A program made the translations under genes and the position numbers. Below, piece after piece: positions 35,066 to 45,451 of a DNA stretch of 64,000 nucleotides. Within the stretch, counting starts at the first letter, position 1. The number at the start of each line of letters is the position of its first letter. Below the pieces are notes generated by a model that was not told the origin of the DNA, did not search any database, and was given only the letters and a program-made list of their open reading frames with translations. Source of the DNA: Pseudoalteromonas luteoviolacea (GTDB lineage: Bacteria; Pseudomonadota; Gammaproteobacteria; Enterobacterales; Alteromonadaceae); assembly GCF_021654285.1 (NCBI RefSeq), contig NZ_JAKFZS010000014.1, positions 1 through 64,000 of the forward strand. The letters are read 5' to 3'.

Positions 35066-37699
35066 TTATTTTTTACGCTTTTTCTCTTCTTCGACCCACT
35101 TGCCTTCAACAAAAGTTGCTTTCCAGCCAGTGGCTTTGCCTTCAACTTCCGTCATTACATATTGAGTCTTTGTTTTACGTGAGTATCTTACTACTGCTAA
35201 GTTACCATCACTGTCTTTTTCAGGAGCATCAGCCAGGTAATAAAACTTAGAAGAGATCCTATCTCTAAATCTCTTTAACTCAGCAACTTTAGGTGCACGC
35301 GTTTCTCTAGACTTAGGGAACGTATGCGCGGCTAAGAAAATACCAGAAGCACCATCACGTAGAACAAAGTGTGCATCAGACTTCTCGCACTCAAGTTCAG
35401 GTAACGGAACAGGATCTTCTTTAGGCGGCGCAGCTTCACCGTTTTTCAGCAATTTACGTGTATTCTTACAGTCTTCTTTGGTACAACCAAAATACTTGCC
35501 AAAACGGCCTGATTTAAGCTGCATGTCTGCACCACATTTATCACATTCAATCACAGGACCATCGTAGCCCTTAATTTTGAATGTACCCTGCTCCACGACA
35601 TAACCACCACATGCAGGGTTATTACCACATACATGGATCTTACGGGTCTCATCTATCAGATATGAGTCCATCGCTGTTTCACAGATTGGGCAACGCTTTT
35701 TCTGTCTTAAGCTTTCGGTTTCCGCATCTTCCACGTCAGCATCAATTGCTTCATCACCTGAAATCAAATTCATGGTTGTTGTGCAGCGCTCTTTTGGCGG
35801 TAAGCTGTAACCTGTACACCCTAAGAACACACCCGTCGATGCTGTGCGAATACCCATTTTTCTGCCACAGGTGGTACAGTCAATGTCTGTTTCGACCATG
35901 ACATTTTGACGCATACCGCCTTCAGCTTCATCTTGGCCTGCTAATTCAAGTTGGCTAGAGAAGTCAGCATAGAACTTATCAAGTACTTGTGTCCACTCTC
36001 GTTCGCCTTCAGCAATATCATCCAGTCGACCTTCCATTTTTGCAGTAAAATCAAAGTTCATTAAATCGTTAAAGTTTTCAACTAAACGATCTGTGACAAT
36101 TTCACCCATTTTCTCTGCAAAGAATCGTCTATTCTCAACACGCACATACCCGCGGTCTTGAATAGTTGAAATAATTGCCGCGTATGTTGAAGGACGGCCA
36201 ATTCCTCGTTTTTCAAGCTCTTTAACTAAACTTGCTTCACTGAATCTTGCTGGTGGCTTAGTGAAGTGTTGTTTTGGATCTAGTGCAACTAGGTCAACGC
36301 TGTCACCAACAGCCACTGCAGGTAATGCTTGTTCTTCTTCGCTCTTCTTACGAACAGCAGGTTGTACCTTTGTCCAACCATCAAATCTAAGTACACGACC
36401 GCGTGCTTTTAGCGTGTAGTCATTCGCACCTAATGTAATATTGGTTAGGTCATATTCCGCTGGTGTCATCTGACATGCAACAAACTGACGCCAAATTAAT
36501 TCGTAAAGCTTTTTAGCATCGGCATCGACGCCCTCAACATGACCAGATAATACATTAACATCCGAAGGACGAATTGCCTCGTGCGCTTCTTGTGCATTGT
36601 CTTTCGCACTATATTTAATCGGTGCTTTAGGTAAATACTTATCACCAAAGTTCCCTTGAATATAGTCACGACACATTTCAACAGCGTCATTAGACAAGTT
36701 TGTTGAGTCTGTACGCATATAAGTAATGTAGCCAGCTTCGTACAAACGCTGTGCTAACATCATGGTTTTCTTTACGCCATAACCTAAACGTGTACTTGCC
36801 GCTTGCTGCATTGTAGAAGTAATAAATGGTGCACTCGGCTTACTTTTGCTTGGCTTTTCTTCTACTTTAACAACAGACAGGCTAGCATTTTCAATTTCTG
36901 AAACTGCTTTAAGCGCTTCTTGCTCGTTAACAGGCTTAAACGTTTGACCTTGGTATTTGGTAACAGCAAATCTTACATCGGTTGTCGCCAGTTTAGTGTC
37001 AGCATGGATATCCCAAAACTCTTCTGGAATAAACGCCTTAATTTCACGTTCGCGCTCAACCAACAGGCGAACAGCAACTGACTGCACTCGACCTGCAGAT
37101 AACCCTCGAGCTACTTTTTGCCAAAGTAATGGTGAAACCATAAAACCAACTACACGATCTAAGAAACGACGTGCCTGTTGTGCATAAACCATGTCAGTAT
37201 TGAGCTGCCCCGGCGCTTCAAACGCCTGCTGGATAGCATTTTTTGTTATCTCATTGAATACCACACGTTTGTACTTTGATGCATCACCACCGATTATCTC
37301 TTCAAGGTGCCAAGCAATTGCCTCTCCCTCTCTATCCAAATCGGTTGCGAGATAGATATGGTCTGCATCTTGCGCAAGCTTAGTTAGCTCCTGAACAACT
37401 TTTTCCTTACCGGGTAGCACTTCATAATGTGGCTCCCAGCCTTTTTCTGGGTCGATGCCCATTCTTGCAACTAAATTAGCGTAGTCCTTTTGTTTGCGAT
37501 ATGCCGCCTTTTCATCTGGTGACATTTTACGTACTTCAGCCGGAGATTTTGTCGCAAGCCCTTTGGTTTTGCCTGCCCCTGACGTCGGTAGATCACGAAC
37601 ATGACCCACACTGGATTTCACAATGTAGTCTTTTCCCAAATACTTATTAATAGTTTTGGCCTTTGCGGGAGACTCTACAATTACTAGCGATTTGCCCAT
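35066..37699 (-). CDS. topA: DNA topoisomerase I
   Basis: An 877-residue type IA topoisomerase that relaxes negative supercoils. The Toprim domain at the start ([14 protein letters not shown], with acidic [13 protein letters not shown]) precedes the catalytic core. The active-site Tyr is in [11 protein letters not shown], near residue 325. Zinc-ribbon modules follow after about residue 600, seen as CTTCGRK..., CPICETA...C..NPAC and CDKCGAD...C. A basic tail (EEEKKRKK) ends the protein, as in E. coli. It is a single gene with its own terminator. Confidence 0.98.
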   Translation of the reverse strand: MGKSLVIVESPAKAKTINKYLGKDYIVKSSVGHVRDLPTSGAGKTKGLATKSPAEVRKMSPDEKAAYRKQKDYANLVARMGIDPEKGWEPHYEVLPGKEKVVQELTKLAQDADHIYLATDLDREGEAIAWHLEEIIGGDASKYKRVVFNEITKNAIQQAFEAPGQLNTDMVYAQQARRFLDRVVGFMVSPLLWQKVARGLSAGRVQSVAVRLLVEREREIKAFIPEEFWDIHADTKLATTDVRFAVTKYQGQTFKPVNEQEALKAVSEIENASLSVVKVEEKPSKSKPSAPFITSTMQQAASTRLGYGVKKTMMLAQRLYEAGYITYMRTDSTNLSNDAVEMCRDYIQGNFGDKYLPKAPIKYSAKDNAQEAHEAIRPSDVNVLSGHVEGVDADAKKLYELIWRQFVACQMTPAEYDLTNITLGANDYTLKARGRVLRFDGWTKVQPAVRKKSEEEQALPAVAVGDSVDLVALDPKQHFTKPPARFSEASLVKELEKRGIGRPSTYAAIISTIQDRGYVRVENRRFFAEKMGEIVTDRLVENFNDLMNFDFTAKMEGRLDDIAEGEREWTQVLDKFYADFSSQLELAGQDEAEGGMRQNVMVETDIDCTTCGRKMGIRTASTGVFLGCTGYSLPPKERCTTTMNLISGDEAIDADVEDAETESLRQKKRCPICETAMDSYLIDETRKIHVCGNNPACGGYVVEQGTFKIKGYDGPVIECDKCGADMQLKSGRFGKYFGCTKEDCKNTRKLLKNGEAAPPKEDPVPLPELECEKSDAHFVLRDGASGIFLAAHTFPKSRETRAPKVAELKRFRDRISSKFYYLADAPEKDSDGNLAVVRYSRKTKTQYVMTEVEGKATGWKATFVEGKWVEEEKKRKK

Positions 37700-37916
37700 A
37701 TCTGCCTATTTTGACTAATTCTGTCTGTTGTGCCCCATTGGGCGTTATTATTTATAGGTATATCCACAAACACCTATTGTTACAAGCTTTTCATTCTAAC
37801 TTTTATCTGAACAGCGATTTATTAAGCAACTATTGTTGCTATTTTAAACAAACGTAACTCTGAACACGTTAAAAAGGCGAATATAGCGGATATGCGAGGA
37901 AATTCAAGCGTTAATA

Positions 37917-37945
37917 AAAAAGGGCCCTAAAAAAGGCCCTTTTTT
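37917..37945 (-). terminator. intrinsic terminator of the Ig-like lipoprotein gene
   Basis: aaaaagggcc (37917-37926) pairs with ggccctttt (from 37935), followed by A/T tracts on both sides, 12 nt past the stop codon. Confidence 0.88.
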
Positions 37946-37956
37946 CGATGTGAATA

Positions 37957-40900
37957 TTAACCGTCGTCCCTAATAATAATGGATTTAGTTCGAGTTATGG
38001 TTTCACTGTCAGCGGATGGCCCAGGGATTTCAAAAGTGATTATCAAGTTACCTGTATCCCGACTATTTGAAGTCGTTTCCTGTGAGATTTCCACTACCGC
38101 TTTACCGCGTTCAAACCCTCCACTCGTGTATATAGTACTGGTAAGCTCACGAACATTTACAACACCATTGGTAGTAGCAATACTTATTTGTGTCCCTGCA
38201 GGAAGCGAGTTTCCGTATAAATCGGAGTAATATATCTCAACTTCAACTCTGTCAGCGTCATTAGGGTCGCTTCCAAGCGTTACGCTGCCGATATCACAGT
38301 AATTTGCATCTTCGGTATCTTCTAAGCCATCTAATCCATTCACTAACTGCTGTGTGCCATTAACAGTGTTAGTACAATCAGCGCCGCCAATTTGAGACTT
38401 ATTGACGACAAAACGTGCATACACAACATCACTAGAAGCTATCAGCTCAAACTGCCTTCTTAAATCAACCAAATCTTTTGTACATTGACCCGCGTCTTCA
38501 GCAGTCTTACCACAAAGAAGCCCATTGTAGATACCGTCAGCAGCATCATAAAGCCCATTATTATTACCGTCTACATATACCTCGTTATGTCCACCGTCAC
38601 TATTTGCTGGCTCGCATGGATCAGTTGCTTCATCGCCTCCACAGTCTTTGGGATCAAACACGTTGTCTTGGTTGAAGTCGATAAAAGCTTCCGCTAAATC
38701 ATCATTGCGTGGCTGAAACTCTCCAATATCAAAGATACCATTTCGTCTTTCGATACCGCCGCTTGATGGTTTATCATGAAAGTTCTCTTGACCTTTAGCT
38801 GTTGCCAAAATTGATACCCTGGCACCTCTTACAATGGTTCTCCCATTTACAGTGGTTGGGTAAGTACCAATGCATGGAACAGGTTCTCCATTATATGTAT
38901 CGCACACGTCTCCAATGCGATTTTGCCATTTAGGATCCGTAAATGGTAAATCACCTTGAGAACGCCACTGAACTCGACAAACACCATTCACAGCCGAACA
39001 TTCATAAGAATTACCGCTACCTGAGCCATCAATATTACCAATAATTCCAGCTTCCGATTGCACGTTTGCAACTAAGTTATTTGCTGTGAGCTGGTTAAAT
39101 TGGTCGCCAAAATAAACAAAAATGTCTACATTTACGCCTGAGTACCCTTGAGCATTAAGAATTGTCCCCGCTGGAGCAGAACCAAAACTATCTTGATCAG
39201 GAACACCTGATGATAAGACAACGCCAGAAGAAACCGCATTTACTTGCTCATCTGCTGGGATAAGTGTGAAGTTAGTAATGCCATCTGGTAGATCGCAAAA
39301 TTCTAATGTGGCGTCTGCAGTACATTGATCAATCTTAGATTGCCAACATGTTGGAAATGAGCTGCTTAGTGCGGCTTGCGCAATCTGGTCATCTGATAAA
39401 TAACATGCCTCAACAACTAAAGAGCCAGGAACAACTCCTCCTTTAATTATCGTTACAGCCTGACCTTCACTCGTTGTATTTCCTCGATAGCTGGTTAATG
39501 ACGCGGCGCCTGACAAGTCAGCCAACCTGAATTCGATTTGCTTTTGTTGCATCGGGTTACCATCTGTATCAACCAATAAAAACCTGACTTCAGATGTAAC
39601 CGGTACGCCGCTTGTGCTCGGTGGAATACCAATAAATGATTCACTTGCTCCTAAGAATTGAATGGCTTGCACGGGCGCATCATTAATGAAAAAGTCAAAT
39701 TCAGCAGGGTCTGCAGATGCAATACTTGCTGTGATCGTTTCATTGCCATTACAACCGGTAGTTCTGTATGTGGACGTTGCGATCCCTTCTTTAGTTCTGA
39801 CCGTCGCATCAATTGACGCCAGATTTGGATCTTCATTTACGCAAATAGACGAAAAGCCTACGTCCACTGGCTGTGTGTAAAGTGCCTCTTCAGAGAAATC
39901 ACCTTCTACTGTCGATACTTTAGCCGTAATTATGAAACTGTCACCGGAATCTAACTCAGGTAAAGGTTGTGTATCAGGTGTATCTGATGCATTTAAAGTT
40001 GCTGTTAGTTGCAAATAAAGGTCATCAACACCCACACTGAAATTACGAAAACCTGTACTACCGTTAAATGTCACTGTAACAGTGCCTGCACCGTCGACAT
40101 CTCCGGGCTGCAATTTAAGTAACGCTACGCCTTTTTTATCTGTAAGAGCTCGACCCGTGCTTGGTAGAACCTGACCTTTATCACTTTGAACTTCAACAAT
40201 TTGTTCATTTGGTTCCGTCGCATCACCATCGAGTCGTGTAATAGCAACAAATAGTTCAGGTAATTCACTTGAACGAATATTAGTAACTGTCTGGCATCCG
40301 CCATTTATAGGATTTAATGTTTCAGTATCTCGGTTGTCATCCCACCCGTCATTACACCCTGTCAGTAGCTGAATATCAAAAGCGTAATCACCATCAAATA
40401 CAATGGCATCCCCTTCTGAGTAGAAGTTAGAGTACTCTGAGTAAGAACTTGGCGCCAGCTCACTATCAGTTGCATAACCAGCTCGGATTCGGCCAAGACC
40501 TTTTGTCGTCGTCGCAAATAGTTTGGTCTTTGCCTCTCCATTCCCGTCTAAGCCTTTAACACTATCTGGAAGTGAGCCTTGATCGGTACTTTCGAAAAAT
40601 ACCGCACCTGTAGTCGCAGGCGTACCATTAATAATAACCCGCGCTGTGACCGTTGCACTTTTACCTTGAGCAATAGTATTGACATCTGTTACAGGGTTGC
40701 CCGTAATATCATCAATGATACTAATAATTTGAATTTGAGTATCACCATCGCCTAGGGACCATAAAGGCGCTTCTGCTTGAACCTGTTCGTTTGTACTTTC
40801 TTTACTATAAGTAGCAATGACAGTGTCAGCCCCCTCTTGATTGTTTGGCAAAATGCTGACAGAAGCAACACCATTTTCATCGGTAAAATCGATACCATCA

Positions 40901-42150
40901 GATGGAGAGGTTTGAATTTTATTATACTTTGACGAAATGGTAACTTCACCAACAGAAACAGGCTCACCATTATTTGTTAAAGTGACAACTACTTGACCAC
41001 TTTTTGTTTCACTCAGTGGGTTTGCTTCATTAATCACCGCGCCATTTTGGTCCTGAACTGATATGCTCATCTGCAAACCGCCGTCACCTGCACTTGCAAA
41101 AGAAAATGGCTGAGTAAGCGTTAAGGTTTCAGATACATTATAAGTAGCTGTTAGCGTGCCAGAACCAGCAATATTATTATCTGTAATTATCGCTGTTACT
41201 TGACCCGCCGCATTGGTCTTTTGTGTAGCCCCAGTGGTTAGAGCCGCTTTGTCATCAATACTCCAAGAAATTTGCTGATCAGCTAATGGACTGCCGTTAA
41301 GCGAAAGTGATGCCACAACAGAAATTGGAGCGCCCAATGATAGACTACTCGTTGCGTCACCTTGAGCATTTTGTCCAATAAGCTCTAAAACATATGTTTC
41401 TTCTCCGAAAAACTCATTACCATTTGACTTAAACGCGAAAACGAACGGTGGTTGTTCATCATAAGTTGCAGCTATTTCCCCCGCACCAATCTCCTTGGTC
41501 GCCTTAACGTTGATACTAGCTTGTCCATTCGCATCAGTGACAATTCTTCCATTACTGGATGAAAACAAAAGCTCATCAAAGGTAAGGGTAATAATCTCAC
41601 CTTCCATTGGTATACCATTATTTGTTAGGGTCGCCATAATGGTTGCATCCGCATCGCCTTCAAGCGGGTTTTGCGAACTAATATCCTCACCATTCGCATC
41701 CTTAAACGTTAAAGATATTTGCACCCCACCATCACCCGTTGCCTTATATTCAATGCTGTTCGAGACAGTTTGGCTCTCGGCATCAAATGACGCTGTAATG
41801 GTGCCTACCCCTTGATTACTATTGGCTACAATACCAACCAAAGCCACACCTTCACTATTTGTAAAGGCAGATGACGCGCCGTTAAAATTAGAGAATTCAT
41901 CACCAACAAATTTAACTAACCTATCAGCTTGAGCCTCGCCATCTTTGGTTACAGTTGCTTGGATTTGAATAGGATTAGAAACACTTAGTTCGGAAGAACC
42001 ACTTTGAGAATTAAGAGTCAATGCTAACGCATAGTCATCTGAGTCAGAACCGCCATCACCAGAGGAGTTTTTTTCAATCGAGCCTCCACCGCCACAGGCC
42101 GTCAGAAGGAATATCATAAATATGGTGCTAAACCAACGTATTGAAAACAT
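37957..42150 (-). CDS. large surface lipoprotein with repeated Ig-like domains
   Basis: A 1397-residue lipoprotein. The ATG at 42150 (MFSIRWFSTIFMIFLL) has GAGGGAG upstream; an in-frame TTG at 42171 is less likely. The lipobox is LLTAC, followed by GGGG, which usually gives outer-membrane sorting. Residues about 40-700 consist of repeated about 100-residue Big_1/invasin-type Ig units (NGxPMxGxxITLTF..., TDANGQASINVKAT..., GAGEIAATY). Two calcium-loop-like segments, DFNQDNVFDPKD (about 1153) and DGNNNGLYDAAD (about 1193), resemble EF-hand or dockerin loops. Many paired cysteines occur in the second half. It is probably an adhesin or structural surface protein. It is divergent from the symporter gene. 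Confidence 0.85.
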   Translation of the reverse strand: MFSIRWFSTIFMIFLLTACGGGGSIEKNSSGDGGSDSDDYALALTLNSQSGSSELSVSNPIQIQATVTKDGEAQADRLVKFVGDEFSNFNGASSAFTNSEGVALVGIVANSNQGVGTITASFDAESQTVSNSIEYKATGDGGVQISLTFKDANGEDISSQNPLEGDADATIMATLTNNGIPMEGEIITLTFDELLFSSSNGRIVTDANGQASINVKATKEIGAGEIAATYDEQPPFVFAFKSNGNEFFGEETYVLELIGQNAQGDATSSLSLGAPISVVASLSLNGSPLADQQISWSIDDKAALTTGATQKTNAAGQVTAIITDNNIAGSGTLTATYNVSETLTLTQPFSFASAGDGGLQMSISVQDQNGAVINEANPLSETKSGQVVVTLTNNGEPVSVGEVTISSKYNKIQTSPSDGIDFTDENGVASVSILPNNQEGADTVIATYSKESTNEQVQAEAPLWSLGDGDTQIQIISIIDDITGNPVTDVNTIAQGKSATVTARVIINGTPATTGAVFFESTDQGSLPDSVKGLDGNGEAKTKLFATTTKGLGRIRAGYATDSELAPSSYSEYSNFYSEGDAIVFDGDYAFDIQLLTGCNDGWDDNRDTETLNPINGGCQTVTNIRSSELPELFVAITRLDGDATEPNEQIVEVQSDKGQVLPSTGRALTDKKGVALLKLQPGDVDGAGTVTVTFNGSTGFRNFSVGVDDLYLQLTATLNASDTPDTQPLPELDSGDSFIITAKVSTVEGDFSEEALYTQPVDVGFSSICVNEDPNLASIDATVRTKEGIATSTYRTTGCNGNETITASIASADPAEFDFFINDAPVQAIQFLGASESFIGIPPSTSGVPVTSEVRFLLVDTDGNPMQQKQIEFRLADLSGAASLTSYRGNTTSEGQAVTIIKGGVVPGSLVVEACYLSDDQIAQAALSSSFPTCWQSKIDQCTADATLEFCDLPDGITNFTLIPADEQVNAVSSGVVLSSGVPDQDSFGSAPAGTILNAQGYSGVNVDIFVYFGDQFNQLTANNLVANVQSEAGIIGNIDGSGSGNSYECSAVNGVCRVQWRSQGDLPFTDPKWQNRIGDVCDTYNGEPVPCIGTYPTTVNGRTIVRGARVSILATAKGQENFHDKPSSGGIERRNGIFDIGEFQPRNDDLAEAFIDFNQDNVFDPKDCGGDEATDPCEPANSDGGHNEVYVDGNNNGLYDAADGIYNGLLCGKTAEDAGQCTKDLVDLRRQFELIASSDVVYARFVVNKSQIGGADCTNTVNGTQQLVNGLDGLEDTEDANYCDIGSVTLGSDPNDADRVEVEIYYSDLYGNSLPAGTQISIATTNGVVNVRELTSTIYTSGGFERGKAVVEISQETTSNSRDTGNLIITFEIPGPSADSETITRTKSIIIRDDG

Positions 42151-42327
42151 CCGCCGTTCTCCCTCGCACAATTTAAAATTAGAGTTATTTGCACAATGTT
42201 AACTCAAATCTGGACAAAAAATCACAATTTTTTCGTAGTATCCGGCAATTTTTTTTGTTCATTTTGAGCCATCCTGTTAGGCTATAACCATTTTAACAAC
42301 AAGAAGTTTTAGGGCGTCTCCAAAACA

Positions 42328-43662
42328 ATGACTGATAATAATAAATTTAGCCTGACAACTCGCATCATGATTGCCATGATTGCGGGTATTGGTGTCGGTA
42401 TAATATTGCAGCAAATTCTGGCTGGTGAGCCAGAGTTTTTAATCCCACTCGGGTTTGCTGAGTTTCCTGTAAGAGGCTTTTTTGTCGATGGCTTATTCCA
42501 TGTCGGTGGACAAATCTTTATAGCAAGCTTAAAAATGCTGGTTGTACCGCTAGTCTTCATTTCCCTTGTATGCGGTACGTGTAGTTTAAGCGACCCCAAA
42601 AAGCTAGGCCGTTTAGGTGGAAAATCAATACTACTATATTTGACGACTACGGCTATCGCTATCACAGTTGCGATTTCTCTGGCTTTACTTGTAAGCCCTG
42701 GTGCAGGTATAGATATGCCAACGACAAGCAGCTTTGATGCAAAAGAAGCCCCAACGCTTGCGCAAGTCATTATCGGTATGTTTCCGACTAACCCAATAGA
42801 TGCAATGGCTAGCGGTAATATGTTGCAGGTAATCGTTTTTGCATTACTATTTGGTATTGCAATGGCGCTCAGTGGCGAGCCTGGTAAACGCGTTGCGGCT
42901 GTATTTGAGGATCTAAACACAGTTATCCTTAAACTTGTTACCTTACTGATGAACTTAGCGCCATACGGCGTATTTTGTTTGATGGCGAAACTATTTACCG
43001 ATATCCAAATGGGCTTAATTGTTGAACTCGGTAAGTACTTTTTGGTTGTCGTTGCAGCCCTGTTCTTCCATGCATTGGTCAACTACACAATTTTACTTAA
43101 AACGCTTACCGGCTTGAATCCTGTTACCTTCCTTAAGAAAATGAAAGATGCGTGCATGTTCGCGTTCAGTACTTCAAGCTCTAGTGCAACCATGCCAGTA
43201 ACGCTTGAAACAGCAACTAAAAAGCTCGGTGCAAATAACACCGTTGCTTCTTTTACTGTCCCGCTAGGCGCTACTATTAATATGGATGGCACAGCAATAA
43301 TGCAAGGCGTTGCAACCGTATTTATTGCACAAGTATTTGCTGTTGACTTAACATTGAGCGACTACCTAATGGTTATTTTAACAGCGACGCTAGCGTCCGT
43401 TGGTACGGCGGGTGTGCCAGGTGTTGGTTTGATCATGCTGGCAATGGTACTTAATCAAGTCGGCTTGCCTGTTGAAGGCATAGCAATCATCATGGGTGTA
43501 GACAGATTACTAGATATGACGCGCACAGCTGTGAATGTAACTGGTGACTGTATGGTAACTTGTGTAGTTGCAAAATCTGAAGGTGAATTGGACCAAGCTG
43601 TTTTCAATGACCCAAATGCTGCAAAAGAACTTGAAGAAAACTTAAGTACTTCTAAAGCTTAA
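42328..43662 (+). CDS. dicarboxylate/amino acid:cation symporter (DAACS family)
   Basis: A 444-residue inner-membrane Na+- or H+-coupled symporter for glutamate, aspartate or C4-dicarboxylates. The Ser-rich re-entrant loop TSSSSATMPVT (about 285-295) and the NMDGTAIMQG motif (about 318-327) are diagnostic. GTAGVPGVGLI and the final helix RLLDMTRTAVNVTGD (Asp and Arg substrate contacts) follow. Specificity between glutamate and dicarboxylate cannot be settled by eye. It is a single gene followed by a strong hairpin. Confidence 0.94.
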   Translation: MTDNNKFSLTTRIMIAMIAGIGVGIILQQILAGEPEFLIPLGFAEFPVRGFFVDGLFHVGGQIFIASLKMLVVPLVFISLVCGTCSLSDPKKLGRLGGKSILLYLTTTAIAITVAISLALLVSPGAGIDMPTTSSFDAKEAPTLAQVIIGMFPTNPIDAMASGNMLQVIVFALLFGIAMALSGEPGKRVAAVFEDLNTVILKLVTLLMNLAPYGVFCLMAKLFTDIQMGLIVELGKYFLVVVAALFFHALVNYTILLKTLTGLNPVTFLKKMKDACMFAFSTSSSSATMPVTLETATKKLGANNTVASFTVPLGATINMDGTAIMQGVATVFIAQVFAVDLTLSDYLMVILTATLASVGTAGVPGVGLIMLAMVLNQVGLPVEGIAIIMGVDRLLDMTRTAVNVTGDCMVTCVVAKSEGELDQAVFNDPNAAKELEENLSTSKA

Positions 43663-43670
43663 TCCTAAAG

Positions 43671-43708
43671 AGTGTAGAGTAGAATGATTTACAGCACTAC
43701 TCTACACT
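43671..43708 (+). terminator. hairpin after the symporter gene
   Basis: agtgtagagta pairs exactly with tactctacact (11 bp, 16-nt loop), 8 nt past the stop codon. There is no T-run, so termination efficiency is unclear. Confidence 0.65.
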
Positions 43709-43819
43709 AACCATTCAAATTATAAGCATGAATAATTCGCACCATCATGCAAAATATTCATCCATAACACTTCTACTTCAGTTACAATCGAGTTAAACGA
43801 CACAACTGGATTGTAAATT

Positions 43820-44695
43820 ATGACTTCAAATAAAAAAAATGTTGCTTTTATTGGCCTAGGTGTAATGGGTTTCCCCATGGCTGGACACTTGGCTGAACAA
43901 GGCCACAACGTCACTGTCTATAACCGCACCACCAGCAAAGCAGAGTCATGGTTAGAAACCTATTCAGGGCAACTTGCCTTAACACCCGCACTTGCAGCAG
44001 CAAACGCTGATATTGTTTTTATTTGTGTTGGAAATGACGATGACCTACGCGAAGTTACCACTGGCGATAGTGGTGTACTGCAAAGCATGAAAGCGCATAG
44101 TTATTTAGTTGACCATACAACAGCCTCAGCAGATGTAGCAAGAGAGTTAAATTCTGTATGTCAAAATAAGCAAATTGGCTTTATTGACGCGCCCGTTTCT
44201 GGCGGTGAAGCTGGTGCGGTAAACGGCCAACTAACCATCATGTGTGGTGGTGACCTTGATACCTACACACACATTGAACCTGTGATGGCTGCTTACGCAC
44301 GTTTTTCCAAGTTACTTGGCAACGTCGGCTCTGGTCAGATAGCCAAAATGATGAACCAAATTTGTATTGCTGGCGTTGTTCAGGGCCTTGCAGAAGCACT
44401 CCAGTTTGGTCAAAATGCAAATATCGATTGCGAAGCAGTCGTTGAAGTCATTTCTAAAGGCGCGGCAGGCAGTTGGCAGATGGAAAACCGCCATAAAAGC
44501 ATGTTGGACGATCACTATGAGCATGGTTTTGCCGTTGATTGGATGCGCAAAGACTTGTCTATCGCCCTTGATGAGGCCAAAAAGAACGGCTCTACCCTGC
44601 CCCTAACCGCATTGGTTGATCAATTTTACGCTGATGTACAAAAAATGGGAGGCAATCGCTGGGACACTTCGAGTTTACTAAAGCGCCTAGTTTAA
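43820..44695 (+). CDS. NAD(P)-dependent beta-hydroxyacid dehydrogenase
   Basis: A 291-residue oxidoreductase of the 3-hydroxyisobutyrate/tartronate semialdehyde reductase family. The Rossmann motif is GLGVMG (residues 12-17), the substrate-binding DAPVSGGEAGA near 120, and the catalytic Lys in GQIAKMMNQI near 177. The exact hydroxyacid is unknown; succinic semialdehyde or glyoxylate reductases of this family look the same at this level. It is a single gene with a terminator hairpin. Confidence 0.92.
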   Translation: MTSNKKNVAFIGLGVMGFPMAGHLAEQGHNVTVYNRTTSKAESWLETYSGQLALTPALAAANADIVFICVGNDDDLREVTTGDSGVLQSMKAHSYLVDHTTASADVARELNSVCQNKQIGFIDAPVSGGEAGAVNGQLTIMCGGDLDTYTHIEPVMAAYARFSKLLGNVGSGQIAKMMNQICIAGVVQGLAEALQFGQNANIDCEAVVEVISKGAAGSWQMENRHKSMLDDHYEHGFAVDWMRKDLSIALDEAKKNGSTLPLTALVDQFYADVQKMGGNRWDTSSLLKRLV

Positions 44696-44706
44696 TTAAG
44701 GTTTTC

Positions 44707-44726
44707 GGTGTCACACTCGTGACACC
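44707..44726 (+). terminator. terminator of the hydroxyacid dehydrogenase gene
   Basis: ggtgtcac and gtgacacc form a perfect 8-bp stem with a 4-nt loop, followed by catctttt, 11 nt past the stop codon. Confidence 0.8.
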
Positions 44727-44935
44727 CATCTTTTCTCTATCAACACCTTCTCCAATCTTCCACCCTAATGTGTACGTTGCGTTAAATTTAAATCAACTTG
44801 ACATAAAATTGACCAAAATGACTGCTATGCTTGAACAATGGAGGGGATTTCACCTCAAGAGCAGTCAGTGGAACATATACAAACTCCACATGAAGATCAT
44901 TAATAGAACTTGTTATATGCACGGAACCTTGCAGC

Positions 44936-45451
44936 ATGGAAAATATTTACAGATACAGTGTTAAATTACTCACAGGTGAAACGCTTTCGTTAAAGTCGTT
45001 AAAAGGCAGGCCTGTTATTCTAGTCAACATCGCCAGCAAATGCAGCTTTACACCACAGCTAACTGCCCTTGAAAAAATGTATCGTAAATATAACAAAAAA
45101 GGTCTAGAGATCATCGCATTCCCATGTAATCAGTTCGGCAAGAATGAACCATTAGAGAATCAAATGCTTAAAGAGTTTTATCAATCGCACTTCAACTTAA
45201 GCTTTAACATTGCTGAAAAAACCTTAGTCAATGGACCTGATGCCCATCCATTATTTAATTATCTTAAGTCACATACTCGTGGTATTGCTCAAAATCGTGC
45301 GATAAAGTGGAACTACACAAAGTTTTTAATTGGTACTGATGGTGAGCTATTATCACGCTATGCACCTCGCACCAAACCAGAGTCCTTGAAGCAAATTATT
45401 GAGGGTCAGTTACAAGATGAAAGTAGCACTTTTCAGTTCGCAAAAGTATGA
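44936..45451 (+). CDS. glutathione peroxidase (cysteine type)
   Basis: A 171-residue thioredoxin-fold peroxidase. The peroxidatic Cys36 is in ASKCSFTPQ. FPCNQFGKNEP supplies the conserved Gln and a further Cys, and WNYTKFLI supplies the Trp-Asn of the catalytic tetrad. It reduces hydroperoxides, in bacteria often with thioredoxin. The ATG overlaps a short upstream reading frame that is not a gene. Its 3' end overlaps the start of ldhA by 35 nt, so the two are translated from one message. Confidence 0.94.
   Translation: MENIYRYSVKLLTGETLSLKSLKGRPVILVNIASKCSFTPQLTALEKMYRKYNKKGLEIIAFPCNQFGKNEPLENQMLKEFYQSHFNLSFNIAEKTLVNGPDAHPLFNYLKSHTRGIAQNRAIKWNYTKFLIGTDGELLSRYAPRTKPESLKQIIEGQLQDESSTFQFAKV

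Noticed and set aside
42309..43082. 257-codon minus-strand frame opposite the symporter gene
   Set aside because: It is antisense to an intact DAACS symporter with diagnostic motifs, and its product resembles no protein.
44719..44964. 81-codon plus-strand frame between the dehydrogenase and peroxidase genes
   Set aside because: It starts at or inside the terminator region, lacks a ribosome-binding site, and its product has no recognisable pattern. It overlaps the true peroxidase start.
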